Assembly (NCBI GenBank): GCA_024639225.1
Contig: JAHEIS010000004.1
Location: forward strand, 1 to 42,623
Length of the DNA: 42,623 nt
Source: Actinomycetes bacterium
GTDB taxonomy: Bacteria > Actinomycetota > Thermoleophilia > Miltoncostaeales > Miltoncostaeaceae
Direction: 5' to 3'
Numbering within the stretch: position 1 is the stretch's first letter; each line of letters starts with the position of its first letter. Made by a program: the position numbers and the translations under genes. A model generated the notes under the pieces. That model made no database searches and was not told the origin of the DNA. It saw nothing but the letters and a program-made list of their open reading frames with translations. Below, piece by piece: positions 1 through 7,979 of the stretch.

Positions 1-90
1 CGACTCGGTGGTCGGCGGTGCGCGGCGGATGCGGCTGCGGCCCGAACGCGTGATGAACCCGACGGGACCCCTGCATCGGCGTGACCACCC

Positions 91-753
91 TCAATTCCAG
101 ACTGAGCCCTGGGGGTCGGCGTCGATTTCGGCCCAGGAGTACCAGGCGACGACGCTGCGATACGGCCGGTAGGCATCGCCGAGCGACGCGATCGCGGCGG
201 CGCCAGGAGTCTCGGGTAGTCCCCGCAAAATCGCGTATCCGCGGCGCATTGCGACGTCGCCGATGGGCCAGATATCAGGAAGCCTCAACCCGAACATGAG
301 GAACATGTCCGCTGTCCACGGCCCGATACCCGTGACAGAGCAGAGCTCCTCCCGCACGGCATCCTCCCCTTTGAGTCCGAGCGTCGTCAGATCGAGGCGC
401 CCCTCGTGACACGACGTTGACAGTGCACGCAGCGTCCGGACCTTGGCCCCCGACAGCCCGGCGGAACGCAGATCATCGGGGGCGACGGCGAGGATGGCTC
501 GCGGGCCGACCGGTCCGGGCAGGGCGGCGACCACGCGCCCGAGGATGGCATCGGCGGCCGCGACCGAGATCTGCTGGCCGACGATGCTGCGCACGAGCAG
601 CGGGAACCGTTGCGACGACGACGGGCGGTGTCCGGTGAAGGGGGGGCCGTGGCGTTCGCGCCCCCGGGCGATCTCAGGGTGGTGAGCCGCGAGCATCGCC
701 GCAGCCTCGGCCGGAAGGTAGTCCTTCACCGGGTGTGAAAGGGGCACCGTCAC
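91..753 (-). CDS. DNA-3-methyladenine glycosylase II (AlkA-like, HhH-GPD)
   Basis: Base-excision repair glycosylase expected to remove alkylated purines from DNA in the cytoplasm. Using the GTG at 753 the protein is 220 aa. The helix-hairpin-helix lies around residues 137-154 (motif SVTGIGPWTADMFLMF), followed by the catalytic Asp at about 166 in WPIGDVAMR; an upstream helix carries VGQQIS (58-63), typical of the superfamily. The reading frame stays open to 903, but that extension overlaps the start of the divergent methyltransferase and does not look like a protein, so GTG 753 (or GTG 747) is preferred. The size is that of the short AlkA forms without the N-terminal AlkA domain. Exact substrate range is not readable from sequence. 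Confidence 0.88.
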   Translation of the reverse strand: MTVPLSHPVKDYLPAEAAAMLAAHHPEIARGRERHGPPFTGHRPSSSQRFPLLVRSIVGQQISVAAADAILGRVVAALPGPVGPRAILAVAPDDLRSAGLSGAKVRTLRALSTSCHEGRLDLTTLGLKGEDAVREELCSVTGIGPWTADMFLMFGLRLPDIWPIGDVAMRRGYAILRGLPETPGAAAIASLGDAYRPYRSVVAWYSWAEIDADPQGSVWN

Positions 754-901
754 TCCCGCGAGGCTACTGGGGGCACAGGGGGATGTGCCGCAGTGTCCGA
801 CGACGGGCATCCATCGAGGTCGCCCTGGAGTTCTGAGCCCATCGATGCGGCGCGCTAGGGTTCGCGCCTCGCACCCGCCACATGAAAGCCAGACCACCAG
901 C

Positions 902-1498
902 ATGACCGACGCCGCCGAATGGGACGCGATCTTCAGCGGGGATCCCGCCGTGGACGTGCCGCAGTTCCCCGCGAATCCCCACCTGCTGGAGTTGGCGGCG
1001 ACGCTCCCCGCCGGTCGCGCTCTCGATCTGGGATGTGGTCCCGGGACCCTTTCGGTAGAGCTTGCCCTGCGCGGCTGGGAGGTCCGTGGGGTCGATGCCT
1101 CTCCGAAGGCGATCGAGGCGGCTACCCGCCATGCGGCCGCGCGTGGCGTCGAGGCGGCGTTCGAGGTCGGGGATGTCGCCTACTGGATACCCCTCGGGCT
1201 CTACGACCTGGTGACCAGCTCCCACGCCCTGCCGCCTCCCGCCCACGAGGCGCGGCGCGCGGTCGCGGTCGCCGCCGCCCCGGTGAAGCCCGAGGGCTGG
1301 CTGGCGATCACCGAGTGGGCGCCGGCGGCGGCGGAGACGCTGGGCTTCGCGCCCTCCGACCTGCTCAGCCGCACGGATATCGTGGCGGAGCTGCCCGGTT
1401 TCGAGATCATCCGCTCCGAGGAGATCAGCGCCCCACGACCCGACGGCGACGGCGAGGCGCCAGCACTCATCGTCGTGGCCCAGCGCCACCCCCGGTGA
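902..1498 (+). CDS. class I SAM-dependent methyltransferase
   Basis: A 198-aa Rossmann-fold methyltransferase. The SAM-binding motif I is LDLGCGPG at residues 41-48 and the acidic motif II is VDAS around 64-67. The protein starts MTDAAEWDAIF, with the N-terminal WDAIF-type segment common in Methyltransf_11/25 proteins. ATG 902 is chosen because residues before it are low-complexity shadow of the opposite strand. It is divergent from the glycosylase gene and convergent with the RTX-cytochrome gene, only 15 bases away. The substrate is unknown. Confidence 0.82.
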   Translation: MTDAAEWDAIFSGDPAVDVPQFPANPHLLELAATLPAGRALDLGCGPGTLSVELALRGWEVRGVDASPKAIEAATRHAAARGVEAAFEVGDVAYWIPLGLYDLVTSSHALPPPAHEARRAVAVAAAPVKPEGWLAITEWAPAAAETLGFAPSDLLSRTDIVAELPGFEIIRSEEISAPRPDGDGEAPALIVVAQRHPR

Positions 1499-1513
1499 GG
1501 GCAGCGCGGCCCG

Positions 1514-2395
1514 CTACTGCAGACTGACCACGTAGGCCGCGACATTGTCGAGGTCAGTCCCGCTGATCAGCCCGGCGGGCATGACGGCAGGCCCCTCCGC
1601 GACGACCTGGCGCACGCGCGCCTCGCTGATCCCGCGGCCCGCGAGGATGGGGCCGACACCTCCGACTGAGCGACCGTTGTTGAGGTGGCACCCGCTGCAC
1701 GTCTGGGAGAATCTCTGGAGCCCGAGAGTCACGTTCGGACCCGGCGGAGGAGCGGGGGTCGGCGTGCTGACGTCCTCGCAGTCCGCCCCGGTGATGTCGG
1801 CGGCGTCCGCGATGACCCGATCCCGGCCCGGGCCGCACACGACCCGCTCACGGACTCCATCGCGGCTGCGAATGAGGTCGTTGCCGGCCCCTGCGGCAAG
1901 CAGGTCCTTGCCCGATCCGCCGATCAGGATGTCGTTTCCGTTGCCGCCGGCAAGCCGGTCGGTCCCCGAGCCGCCGCGGAGGATGTCGCGCGCGGCACCA
2001 CCGACGAGCCTGTCGTTGCCGGCATTGCCGTCGAGGCGGTCGGCGCCGAGACCGCCGGAGATGATGTCGTTGCCGGGGCCTCCCACTCCGCGGTCGTTGC
2101 CCCGCCCGCCGGCCATGATGTCGGGGCCGGTACCGCCGACCATGATGTCGCGTCCGTTGCCGGCGACGATACGGTCACGCCCGCGGCCGCCGAACAGTCG
2201 GTCGTTGCCGTTGCGTCCGAATAGACGGTCGTTGCCGTTCTTGCCGCGGAGGACGTCCGCTTTGGCGGTTCCCTGGAGTACGTCGGCTCGCGCCGTACCG
2301 TTCCTGGTCGCCGCGAGAGCACCCGTCGCGATGACGGCGACGATCCCCACGCAGATGGCGGCCGGCAGGACCCGGCGACCTGTCAGACGGTTCAT
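1514..2395 (-). CDS. secreted RTX-repeat protein with C-terminal cytochrome c domain
   Basis: A 293-aa exported protein. Residues 1-29 form a signal peptide (basic start, hydrophobic core, ALA before the likely cleavage). Residues 33-176 are 16 uninterrupted nonapeptides of the RTX type (GGxGxDxux), which in this family fold into a calcium-binding parallel beta roll. A cap follows (185-207, with CGPGRDRV and ADCED), then a Pro-rich linker (211-220). The C-terminus (about 221-293) is a small class I cytochrome c: haem motif CSGCH at 233-237 and a likely axial Met at 272 in VMPAGLISG. The gene lies 23 bases downstream of a sister RTX gene ending in a cupredoxin, so the two are probably co-transcribed. 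RTX and cytochrome c are each well known; the fusion is unusual. Partner and electron acceptor are unknown. Confidence 0.85.
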   Translation of the reverse strand: MNRLTGRRVLPAAICVGIVAVIATGALAATRNGTARADVLQGTAKADVLRGKNGNDRLFGRNGNDRLFGGRGRDRIVAGNGRDIMVGGTGPDIMAGGRGNDRGVGGPGNDIISGGLGADRLDGNAGNDRLVGGAARDILRGGSGTDRLAGGNGNDILIGGSGKDLLAAGAGNDLIRSRDGVRERVVCGPGRDRVIADAADITGADCEDVSTPTPAPPPGPNVTLGLQRFSQTCSGCHLNNGRSVGGVGPILAGRGISEARVRQVVAEGPAVMPAGLISGTDLDNVAAYVVSLQ

Positions 2396-2418
2396 GGTGT
2401 GCGGTCCTCTCGGGGTGG

Positions 2419-3552
2419 TCAGCTCACGAAGAGCACGCCGGCCATGCCGGCCTCACGGTGTCCGGGGATGGAGCAGTGGAAGATGTACTCGCCCGGGGTG
2501 TCGATCGTCACGGTGATCTCGGAGACCCCGCCCTGTCCGACGATCGGCCCGATCGCGGGAGCCTCGAGCTCCAGGGCGATGTTGTGGAATGCGTCCTGGG
2601 GATTCGCTGACCTCAGCGTGATCGTGCCCGGTGACGCCTCGATGCGGGTCACGGTGTAGGCGAGGCCAGCATCGGCCACCGGGACCAGAAAGATCTGCTC
2701 GCCGGGGGCTCCGACAGGGGGCGCCGGCTGGGGGGGTGCGGGCGGGCGCGTCGCGGGCGTCGGAGGCACGGCGGGGGCGACCGGTGAGGCGGGGTCGGCC
2801 CGGGTCAGGGCGCCGGCCGGGGTGCGGCTGACCTGCTCGCAGTCGGCGGAGACGATGTCGCCGGGGTCAGCCTGGACGACGTCGCGGCCCGGGCCGCAGC
2901 TGATCCGCTCACGATTGCCGTCGCGCGCGGCGATCACGTCATTTCCGGGACCGCCGGCGAAGAGGTCGCTGCCGAGCCCGCCGACCAGTCGGTCGGGCCC
3001 CGCCCCCGCTCGCAGCAGATCGTCTCCTCCCCCACCGCCGAGTATGTCGGGGCCGGCTCCGCCAATGAGGTTGTCGCGCCCCGGCCCACCGCTGATCCGG
3101 TCGCCGCCGGGCCCTCCGGCGATCACGTCGTTGCCGCTGCCGCCGACGAGGCGGTCGCCCCCCGCGTCGCCGCGCATGATGTCGTTCCCGAACCCGCCGG
3201 AGACCGAATCGGTCCCCCTGCCGCCGATCATCCGATCATCGCCCGGGCCACCGCGCAGTCCGTCCGCGTCCGCGCCACCGATGATGACATCGGCCCCGCC
3301 GCCGCCGAAGATGAGATCGCCCCCGTCTCCCCCACGCAACCGGTCGTCCCCGAGCGCACCCCAGATGCGGTCGTTGCCGGGGCCACCACGTACGTTGTCG
3401 ACGCCTCCCCCGGCCAGGATGCGGTCGTTGCCGGGGCCACCACGCAGGCTCTCGGGTCCGCCGGTCCCGGTGATCGAGACCGCGCCGGCGATCGCGGGCG
3501 CGCACAAGAGCGCAAGGACGCCGATGAGGCGGACTGATCCAGGATGGGGCAT
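2419..3552 (-). CDS. secreted RTX-repeat protein with C-terminal cupredoxin (blue copper) domain
   Basis: A 377-aa exported protein. Residues 1-24 are a signal peptide. Residues 29-208 are 20 consecutive RTX nonapeptides, followed by the same cap as in the downstream gene (RDGNRER, CGPGRD, ADCEQ; 210-239) and a Pro/Ala-rich linker (245-283). Residues 284-377 form a cupredoxin with a complete type 1 copper set: His323 in AFHNIAL, Cys360, His365 and Met370 in HCSIPGHREAGM. The C-x4-H-x4-M spacing is the rusticyanin/sulfocyanin-like pattern. First gene of a likely two-gene operon; GGGAG precedes the ATG by nine bases. A 27-bp segment encoding one nonapeptide is repeated exactly at 3364-3390 and 3418-3444, suggesting growth by repeat duplication. 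Likely a calcium-structured, cell-surface electron-transfer protein (inference). Confidence 0.85.
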   Translation of the reverse strand: MPHPGSVRLIGVLALLCAPAIAGAVSITGTGGPESLRGGPGNDRILAGGGVDNVRGGPGNDRIWGALGDDRLRGGDGGDLIFGGGGADVIIGGADADGLRGGPGDDRMIGGRGTDSVSGGFGNDIMRGDAGGDRLVGGSGNDVIAGGPGGDRISGGPGRDNLIGGAGPDILGGGGGDDLLRAGAGPDRLVGGLGSDLFAGGPGNDVIAARDGNRERISCGPGRDVVQADPGDIVSADCEQVSRTPAGALTRADPASPVAPAVPPTPATRPPAPPQPAPPVGAPGEQIFLVPVADAGLAYTVTRIEASPGTITLRSANPQDAFHNIALELEAPAIGPIVGQGGVSEITVTIDTPGEYIFHCSIPGHREAGMAGVLFVS

Positions 3553-3599
3553 CTGTTCTGTCTCCCGGGACGACGTCGGGCGGCGGAAACCGCCGACTC

Positions 3600-3660
3600 G
3601 GACGGGAGGCTAACTCCGGAGTATGAGGGGCCTGTCAGCCCTCATGTAGTCCATGTAAGG
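3600..3660 (-). promoter_or_regulatory. probable promoter/operator region of the RTX operon
   Basis: The 130 bases upstream of the RTX-cupredoxin gene have no coding signal. On the minus strand there is a CTGACA box and a CATACT box, but their spacing is not canonical. Two short repeats stand out: a direct repeat ACATGGAC/TACATG (minus strand, about 3642-3656) and the palindrome ACTCCGGAGT (3613-3622). They may be regulator sites; this is a weak assignment. Confidence 0.22.
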
Positions 3661-3685
3661 ATCCTGCAACCAGGCATGTGCTGCC

Positions 3686-3710
3686 GGCGGGCGGCGTCGG
3701 GCCGCCCGCC
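3686..3710 (-). terminator. GC-rich hairpin downstream of the cold-shock gene
   Basis: A perfect 10-bp inverted repeat, GGCGGGCGGC / GCCGCCCGCC, with a 5-base loop (3696-3700), begins 11 bases after the cold-shock stop codon. There is no T-run, as is common for actinobacterial terminators. It separates the cold-shock gene from the RTX operon promoter. Confidence 0.55.
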
Positions 3711-3720
3711 GTCGCGCGGC

Positions 3721-3921
3721 TCAGACGACGCGGACGTTGCGCGCTTCGTCGCCCTTCCGCCCCGGGCCGATCTCAAACTCGACGGTCTGGCCCACCTCGA
3801 GGTCACGACGACCGGTGCCGTCGATGTTCGAATAGTGGACGAAGATATCCTCGGCGTCGGGACGTGAGATGAACCCGAAGCCCTTCTCACTGTTGAAGAA
3901 TTTGACAGTTCCCGTCGGCAT
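3721..3921 (-). CDS. cold-shock domain protein (CspA family)
   Basis: A 66-aa single-domain nucleic-acid-binding protein, the usual CspA length. RNP1 is KGFGFISR (about 13-20) and RNP2 is DIFVHYS (about 25-31), with the N-terminal GTVKFFN typical of the family. It acts as a cytoplasmic RNA/ssDNA chaperone. The ATG at 3921 is preceded by an AGGAAGGA ribosome-binding site nine bases upstream; the longer reading frame to 4041 is not coding-like. Flanked by its own hairpin terminator, so probably monocistronic. The family includes both cold-induced and constitutive members and the sequence does not say which this is. Confidence 0.95.
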   Translation of the reverse strand: MPTGTVKFFNSEKGFGFISRPDAEDIFVHYSNIDGTGRRDLEVGQTVEFEIGPGRKGDEARNVRVV

Positions 3922-4050
3922 TTGGGCCGGTCCTTCCTGCGCCCATCCCTTGTCGGGAGTGGGCAACGAGCGTGATGTGTCTGCAGATGCCACGCGGGCA
4001 CCGAGACGCATTCTAGGCCGAACGGACGGCCTGCGTCCCACCGGCGGTCC

Positions 4051-4485
4051 TCAGGCGAGAAAGACGACCCGCAACGCGCCGGCGTCGGGCGCGTCCTCAT
4101 CGGAGACCGGCCGGAACGCGAGCAGGCTGGGCAGCCCTTCATCGAGCTGCATGAACGACTCGTCATCCAGGCGACCGCCGGCCAGCACGTAGGTCGCCAG
4201 GCGGCGCAGGAGCGCGATGCCGGACTCGACCAGAGCTGTGGGCATGTTGGTGAGTGCCAGCTCGGGATGGGCGGCGTGGACCTCGAGGCCCACCGTTTGC
4301 AGGGCACAGCCGCGCTCCGGGGCGTCCTGCCGTAGCCAGGGCCGGTCGGCGAGTGCGTTGATGTCGGGAGGCTCCACGGCCTCGCCGATCGCGCGGAGTT
4401 CGGCGTTGCCGGGGCTGGACTCCTCGCTGGGAGGGGTGACGACGACCTGGACCCGTGGGTCGTCGGGCTGGGTGCGTGTGCTCAC
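4051..4485 (-). CDS. conserved-looking hypothetical protein, 144 aa
   Basis: Not recognised. The protein starts at a GTG and has a polar, disordered-looking N-terminus (about 1-40), a middle with two Cys-poor amphipathic segments, and a helix ALVESGIALLRRLATYVLAGG (about 84-104, soluble rather than transmembrane because of the Arg pair). The acidic tail ends in LRVVFLA. No signal peptide or enzymatic motif is visible. Codon use (GC-rich third positions) matches that of its neighbours, which supports a real gene. It is divergent from the Rpf-like gene, 113 bases away, and upstream of the cold-shock gene. Confidence 0.6.
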   Translation of the reverse strand: MSTRTQPDDPRVQVVVTPPSEESSPGNAELRAIGEAVEPPDINALADRPWLRQDAPERGCALQTVGLEVHAAHPELALTNMPTALVESGIALLRRLATYVLAGGRLDDESFMQLDEGLPSLLAFRPVSDEDAPDAGALRVVFLA

Positions 4486-4598
4486 GCGTCCGACGCTCTG
4501 GAGATGTCCCTGCTCACGTTGGAGATACTACCGCCCTCCGGCGACCGCCCCGCTGCCCGTGGTAGCGTCATCGCCCGGTCGCGCTGCGGCCGATTCCT

Positions 4599-5570
4599 AT
4601 GTCTCGACGACGACTATCAGGAGTGCGTGGGCTCGGGGCCGCCGCGTTCTTCCTCGGGACAGCTGCCCTGCTTGCGGCAGGGGCCCTCGCGGCGCCCGGA
4701 TCGCCGGATATCCGTGAACTCGAGGCCGAGATCGTCGCGCTCGACGGCGAGGCCACCTCGGCCGCCGCCGCCCGCGAGTCAGCCGCTCGCGCCGCCGAAG
4801 AGAACCGGCTCGCGATCGCCCGCAACAGCGAGGACCTCGAGGGCGTCCAGCGCGCGCGAAGCGCCTCCCAGGAGCGCTTGGCGCGCCGTCTGGTCGAGCT
4901 GTACACAAGCGAGCCCACGACCCTGGCGCAGATCGTCCTCGCCTCAGGGAGCCTGTCGGAGGCGATCGAGGGGTACCGGATACGCGAGGAACTCGCGCAG
5001 AACGACGGGGCCATCGTCGAGGGGCTGATCGAGACGGCCGCCGACCTTCGGGCCCTGCGTGCCGACCTCGCGCGTGAGAGGAGTGCCCGAGCGGCCGCGC
5101 TGGCGGAGAGCGACGCGCGGCTGGCCGAACTGCAGGGCCTTGTCCGCGAGCGGCGTTCCGTGCTGTCACGGGCCCGGGCGGCGCTGGTCGCCGCGCAGGC
5201 GGCCGACCGCGCGCGTCGCCTGGCGGCAGATCAGCGGCGCCGCGAGGAGGCCGCGGCCCGTGGCCGGGTCACGCCGCCCGCTCCGGCTCCGGCCCCTTCG
5301 GCCCCCTCGTCTCCGGCCGCGTCATCCGGCGCGAGCGAGTCCGTGAAGGCGCACCTCGCGCGTATCGCCCAGTGCGAGTCCGGGGGGAATCCGAAGGCCG
5401 TCTCGTCCAGTGGTCTCTACCGGGGGAAGTATCAGTTCGACATCGCGACCTGGCAGGCGGTCGGGGGCAGCGGAGATCCGATCGACGCCTCGGAGGCTGA
5501 GCAGGACCTTCGTGCCGGGATCCTGTACGAGCGCCGCGGACCCGCCCCTTGGCCCATCTGCGGCGCCTGA
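4599..5570 (+). CDS. secreted coiled-coil protein with Rpf/transglycosylase-like C-terminal domain
   Basis: A 323-aa probable peptidoglycan hydrolase. Residues 1-32 are a signal peptide (SRRR, hydrophobic run, ALAAPG). Residues 36-220 are an Ala/Glu/Arg-rich coiled coil like the N-terminal regulatory domain of PcsB/NlpC-P60 hydrolases. A Pro/Ala/Ser linker (224-246) leads to a transglycosylase-like domain (249-323) resembling resuscitation-promoting factors: catalytic Glu260 in CESGGNP, SSGLYRGKYQFD, TWQAVGG, and Cys259/Cys321 placed for a disulfide. Family knowledge suggests cleavage of glycan strands during growth or revival from dormancy. The gene ends 257 bases before the sigma factor gene, which has its own promoter. 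Confidence 0.85.
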   Translation: MSRRRLSGVRGLGAAAFFLGTAALLAAGALAAPGSPDIRELEAEIVALDGEATSAAAARESAARAAEENRLAIARNSEDLEGVQRARSASQERLARRLVELYTSEPTTLAQIVLASGSLSEAIEGYRIREELAQNDGAIVEGLIETAADLRALRADLARERSARAAALAESDARLAELQGLVRERRSVLSRARAALVAAQAADRARRLAADQRRREEAAARGRVTPPAPAPAPSAPSSPAASSGASESVKAHLARIAQCESGGNPKAVSSSGLYRGKYQFDIATWQAVGGSGDPIDASEAEQDLRAGILYERRGPAPWPICGA

Positions 5571-5629
5571 GGCGCGATCCTTCCCGCACTGTGCGTGCGC
5601 ACCTCGTGTGACTGCGGACGTTCCGCCCC

Positions 5630-5658
5630 TTGACGGATGCCCCTCCCGCTCGCATAGT
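5630..5658 (+). promoter_or_regulatory. sigma-70-type promoter of the sigma factor gene
   Basis: TTGACG (5630-5635), a 17-base spacer and CATAGT (5653-5658): five of six and four of six matches to the -35 and -10 consensus at ideal spacing. It lies 170 bases upstream of the sigma factor ATG, implying a leader of about 160 bases. It suggests the primary sigma factor is transcribed by its own holoenzyme. Confidence 0.65.
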
Positions 5659-5827
5659 CTTGGTCGCTCGTCTGGGAAGCGCGGGCGTCGGCATGCGGTC
5701 GTCGGGTCGGACTCTGTCCTGCCCGGGGGCTATCTTCGGCGCTTGATCATCAGTTGGGACGACGTGGCGTCTTGTCACGTTTCCCCTCTCTGGGCGACAT
5801 GAACACTGCGGAGAGAATCGGAGGTCG

Positions 5828-6916
5828 ATGAGCACTCTCACCGAACTGGGCCAGCTCGCGAATGCGGGCGAACTACGCGAGCTGATCGCGCGCGGCCAGG
5901 AGAGCGGTTTCCTGGGCATCGAGGCGGTCGCCGAGGCGCTCGACGGGTCGGGCCTTGACGCTCCGGCCGCCGAGGCGCTCTACCGTCAGCTGGAAGAGAA
6001 CGGCATCGAACTACTCGAGCAGGCCGATGCTGATGCGCGTGCCGCCGAGGCAACCGAGGCCGCAGAGCGCCCACGTCGTGCCGCCGCCACGCAGGTGGAG
6101 CAGACCACCGACGCCCTGCAGCTCTTCCTCAAGGACATCGGGCGCGTTCCCCTGTTGACCGCCGCAGATGAGGTCCGCCTCGCGCGGCGCATCGAGTCTG
6201 GCGACCAGTACGCCAAGCAGCAGATGGTCGAGGCGAACCTCCGCCTCGTGGTCTCGATCGCGAAGGGCTACCGCGGTCGCGGTCTCCCCTTCCTCGATCT
6301 GATCCAGGAGGGCACCCTCGGTCTCGTCCGCGCCGTCGAGAAGTTCGACTGGCGGCGGGGCTTCAAGTTCTCGACGTACGCCACCTGGTGGATCCGCCAG
6401 GCGGTGACCCGGGCCTTGGCCGACAAGGGCCGCACGATCCGCATCCCGGTTCACGTCGTGGAGAAGCTCAACCAGATCAGCCGCGCCGAGCGCGTTCTCA
6501 TCGGCCAGCTCGGGCGCGAGCCCACGGTGGACGAGATCGGGGACGCCGCCGGCCTCCCGACGAGCGAGGTCGAGGAGATCCTGCGCAGCGCCCAGCCGAC
6601 GGTGTCTCTCGAGAAGCCGGTCGGCGAAGAGGAGGAGTCCGAGCTTGGACGCTTCCTCGCGGACAAGACCACGATCGCCCCCGAGGCCGCCGCGGAGACC
6701 AAGCTCCGCGAAGAAGCCCTTGGGGACCTTCTGGATCAACTCAGCTACCGGGAACGTCGCGTGCTGGAGCTCCGCTACGGTCTGCGTGGCGAGAAGCCGC
6801 GGACCCTCGACGAGCTCGGCCGGATGTTCAACGTGACGCGCGAGCGCATCCGTCAGGTCGAGAGCCAGTCGCTCCAGAAGCTGTCGGCTCTCCCTGAGTC
6901 CTCCCGCCTGGGCTGA
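5828..6916 (+). CDS. sigA: RNA polymerase primary sigma factor (RpoD/SigA)
   Basis: A 362-aa group 1/2 sigma-70 factor. Region 1.1-like sequence is short and poorly conserved (1-85); region 1.2 begins at [16 protein letters not shown] (95-110). Region 2 carries [25 protein letters not shown] and the -10 recognition helix [12 protein letters not shown] (181-192). Region 3 follows (about 205-285), and region 4 ends with the -35-binding helix-turn-helix [18 protein letters not shown] (326-343). GGAGG stands three bases before the ATG. The short N-terminus is normal for actinobacterial/thermoleophilial SigA. It could be a principal-like group 2 factor, but the complete core motifs favour the housekeeping role. 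Confidence 0.93.
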   Translation: MSTLTELGQLANAGELRELIARGQESGFLGIEAVAEALDGSGLDAPAAEALYRQLEENGIELLEQADADARAAEATEAAERPRRAAATQVEQTTDALQLFLKDIGRVPLLTAADEVRLARRIESGDQYAKQQMVEANLRLVVSIAKGYRGRGLPFLDLIQEGTLGLVRAVEKFDWRRGFKFSTYATWWIRQAVTRALADKGRTIRIPVHVVEKLNQISRAERVLIGQLGREPTVDEIGDAAGLPTSEVEEILRSAQPTVSLEKPVGEEEESELGRFLADKTTIAPEAAAETKLREEALGDLLDQLSYRERRVLELRYGLRGEKPRTLDELGRMFNVTRERIRQVESQSLQKLSALPESSRLG

Positions 6917-6928
6917 AACCCCTCATCA

Positions 6929-6951
6929 TCCGCCCCGTTTTGCGCGGGGCG
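6929..6951 (+). terminator. hairpin terminator after the sigma factor gene
   Basis: An 8-bp perfect stem, CCGCCCCG / CGGGGCGG, around a TTTTGCG loop, begins 13 bases after the stop codon. There is no T-tract after the stem. It lies between convergent genes and could serve both. Confidence 0.5.
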
Positions 6952-6996
6952 GGTGCGGCGGGCGTCGCCGCCCCGATCGGACCGGCCAGGCCCCCT

Positions 6997-7560
6997 CTAG
7001 TTCAACGAGGGGTCATCCGGCATGCTCGCGACGAGGCGGTAGCGTCCGCCTTTGCGCTCGAGCACGCGTGACCACAGCGACTCCGGCGCCCGAGTGAAGA
7101 CGTCATCCGGGACGCACGCCGCGTCTATCCAAGAGTCCTCCTCGATCTCGCGCTCCAGCTGACCGGCATCCCAGCCGGTATAGCCACAGAAGACCCGGAT
7201 CGCCGCCACGTCTGCGTCGAGACCTTCCTCGTCGGCATCCGGGCTGACGACCCCGATCGAGTCGAACGCGATGGCCGCCGCATCCTCGACGTCCTCAAAC
7301 TCGGCGAGGACGATCATCGCCTCGGGCCGTACCGGCCCGCCCTCATGGATCCGTTCGCCGGGCTCGACGGCCTCGGCAATCCGACCCGGCACGACTTCGG
7401 AGGACAGGTTCTCCGTCGGGCGGTTGAGGATGACGCCGAGCGCACCCTCCTCGCTGTGCTCGATGATGAGAACGACCGCGCGGTGGAAGTGTGAGTCGCC
7501 GAGCTTTGGCGTCGCGATCAGGAGGCGCCCGCGCCGCCATCGGGGAGCGTCTTCGGTCAT
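6997..7560 (-). CDS. YqgE/AlgH family protein (UPF0301)
   Basis: A 187-aa member of DUF179. Diagnostic features are the N-terminal GRLLIATPKLGDSHFHRAVV (10-29), LGVILNRPTE (42-51), HEGGPVRPEAM (72-82) and VFCGYTGWDAGQLEREI (129-145), followed by the Glu/Asp-SW segment. Biochemical function is not established; in Pseudomonas the AlgH name comes from an effect on alginate production. Full length, ATG start. It is the last of a possible three-gene minus-strand run with a small membrane protein and the NrtR-like regulator. Confidence 0.92.
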   Translation of the reverse strand: MTEDAPRWRRGRLLIATPKLGDSHFHRAVVLIIEHSEEGALGVILNRPTENLSSEVVPGRIAEAVEPGERIHEGGPVRPEAMIVLAEFEDVEDAAAIAFDSIGVVSPDADEEGLDADVAAIRVFCGYTGWDAGQLEREIEEDSWIDAACVPDDVFTRAPESLWSRVLERKGGRYRLVASMPDDPSLN

Positions 7561-7609
7561 CGTCGAGTGGGTGGTGTTCCCGGTGACACCGGGAACGGCG
7601 GCGGCGGCG

Positions 7610-7900
7610 TCAGTGTCCGCCGGCGGACCGGCGGCGGTTCCAGATCGCGCCGATCGCGATCAGGACGACGGCGCCGAGCAGCAGCAACCAGAAGATGTTG
7701 AAGTGCTGGTCCGCCGGGCCGTGTGCCAGCCAGCCCGGAAGGTCCGGGAATGCCTCGCCGGAGTTCTCCTCGGAGAGGATCGCAGCGTCCTCGAACGCGA
7801 AGCCGAAACAGAACCAGGCGAGGGCGATGATGACGAGCGTGCCGGCCATCCGGAACGGCCAGGTGATCGGGAGACCGTCGTCGCTGCTGTGCGATGCCAC
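7610..7900 (-). CDS. small two-helix membrane protein, 96 aa
   Basis: Not recognised. GTG start. Two hydrophobic segments are clear: about 17-35 (MAGTLVIIALAWFCFGFAF) and about 69-87 (FWLLLLGAVVLIAIGAIW), joined by an acidic loop with WLAHGPADQHFN. The short positive tail WNRRRSAGGH places the C-terminus inside. It lies between the AlgH-family gene (49 bases) and the NrtR-like gene (79 bases), on the same strand. No function can be inferred. Confidence 0.65.
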   Translation of the reverse strand: MASHSSDDGLPITWPFRMAGTLVIIALAWFCFGFAFEDAAILSEENSGEAFPDLPGWLAHGPADQHFNIFWLLLLGAVVLIAIGAIWNRRRSAGGH

Positions 7901-7979
7901 TTCGCTGAGAACCTCCGTTGAGAGTACGGCCGGAGGCTACCATGCCCTCCCGCTGGAGCCCGGTGGACGAACGTCCCGG

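Noticed and set aside
1-90. Open frames at the left edge that could be the end of a gene
   Set aside because: Two plus-strand frames are open into the edge, one stopping at 82-84; neither has recognisable sequence, so no gene is claimed.
3364-3444. Short direct repeats as a CRISPR-like array
   Set aside because: The 27-bp repeat is coding and simply reflects two RTX nonapeptide copies.
2419-3552. RTX repeats as a toxin or adhesin with type I secretion genes nearby
   Set aside because: Both RTX proteins have N-terminal signal peptides and no type I exporter genes are adjacent; the C-terminal domains are redox, not toxic.
1545-3613. Long plus-strand open frames opposite the two RTX genes
   Set aside because: They are Ser/Pro/Arg-rich mirror translations of the RTX repeats; the minus strand has signal peptides, repeats and redox motifs.
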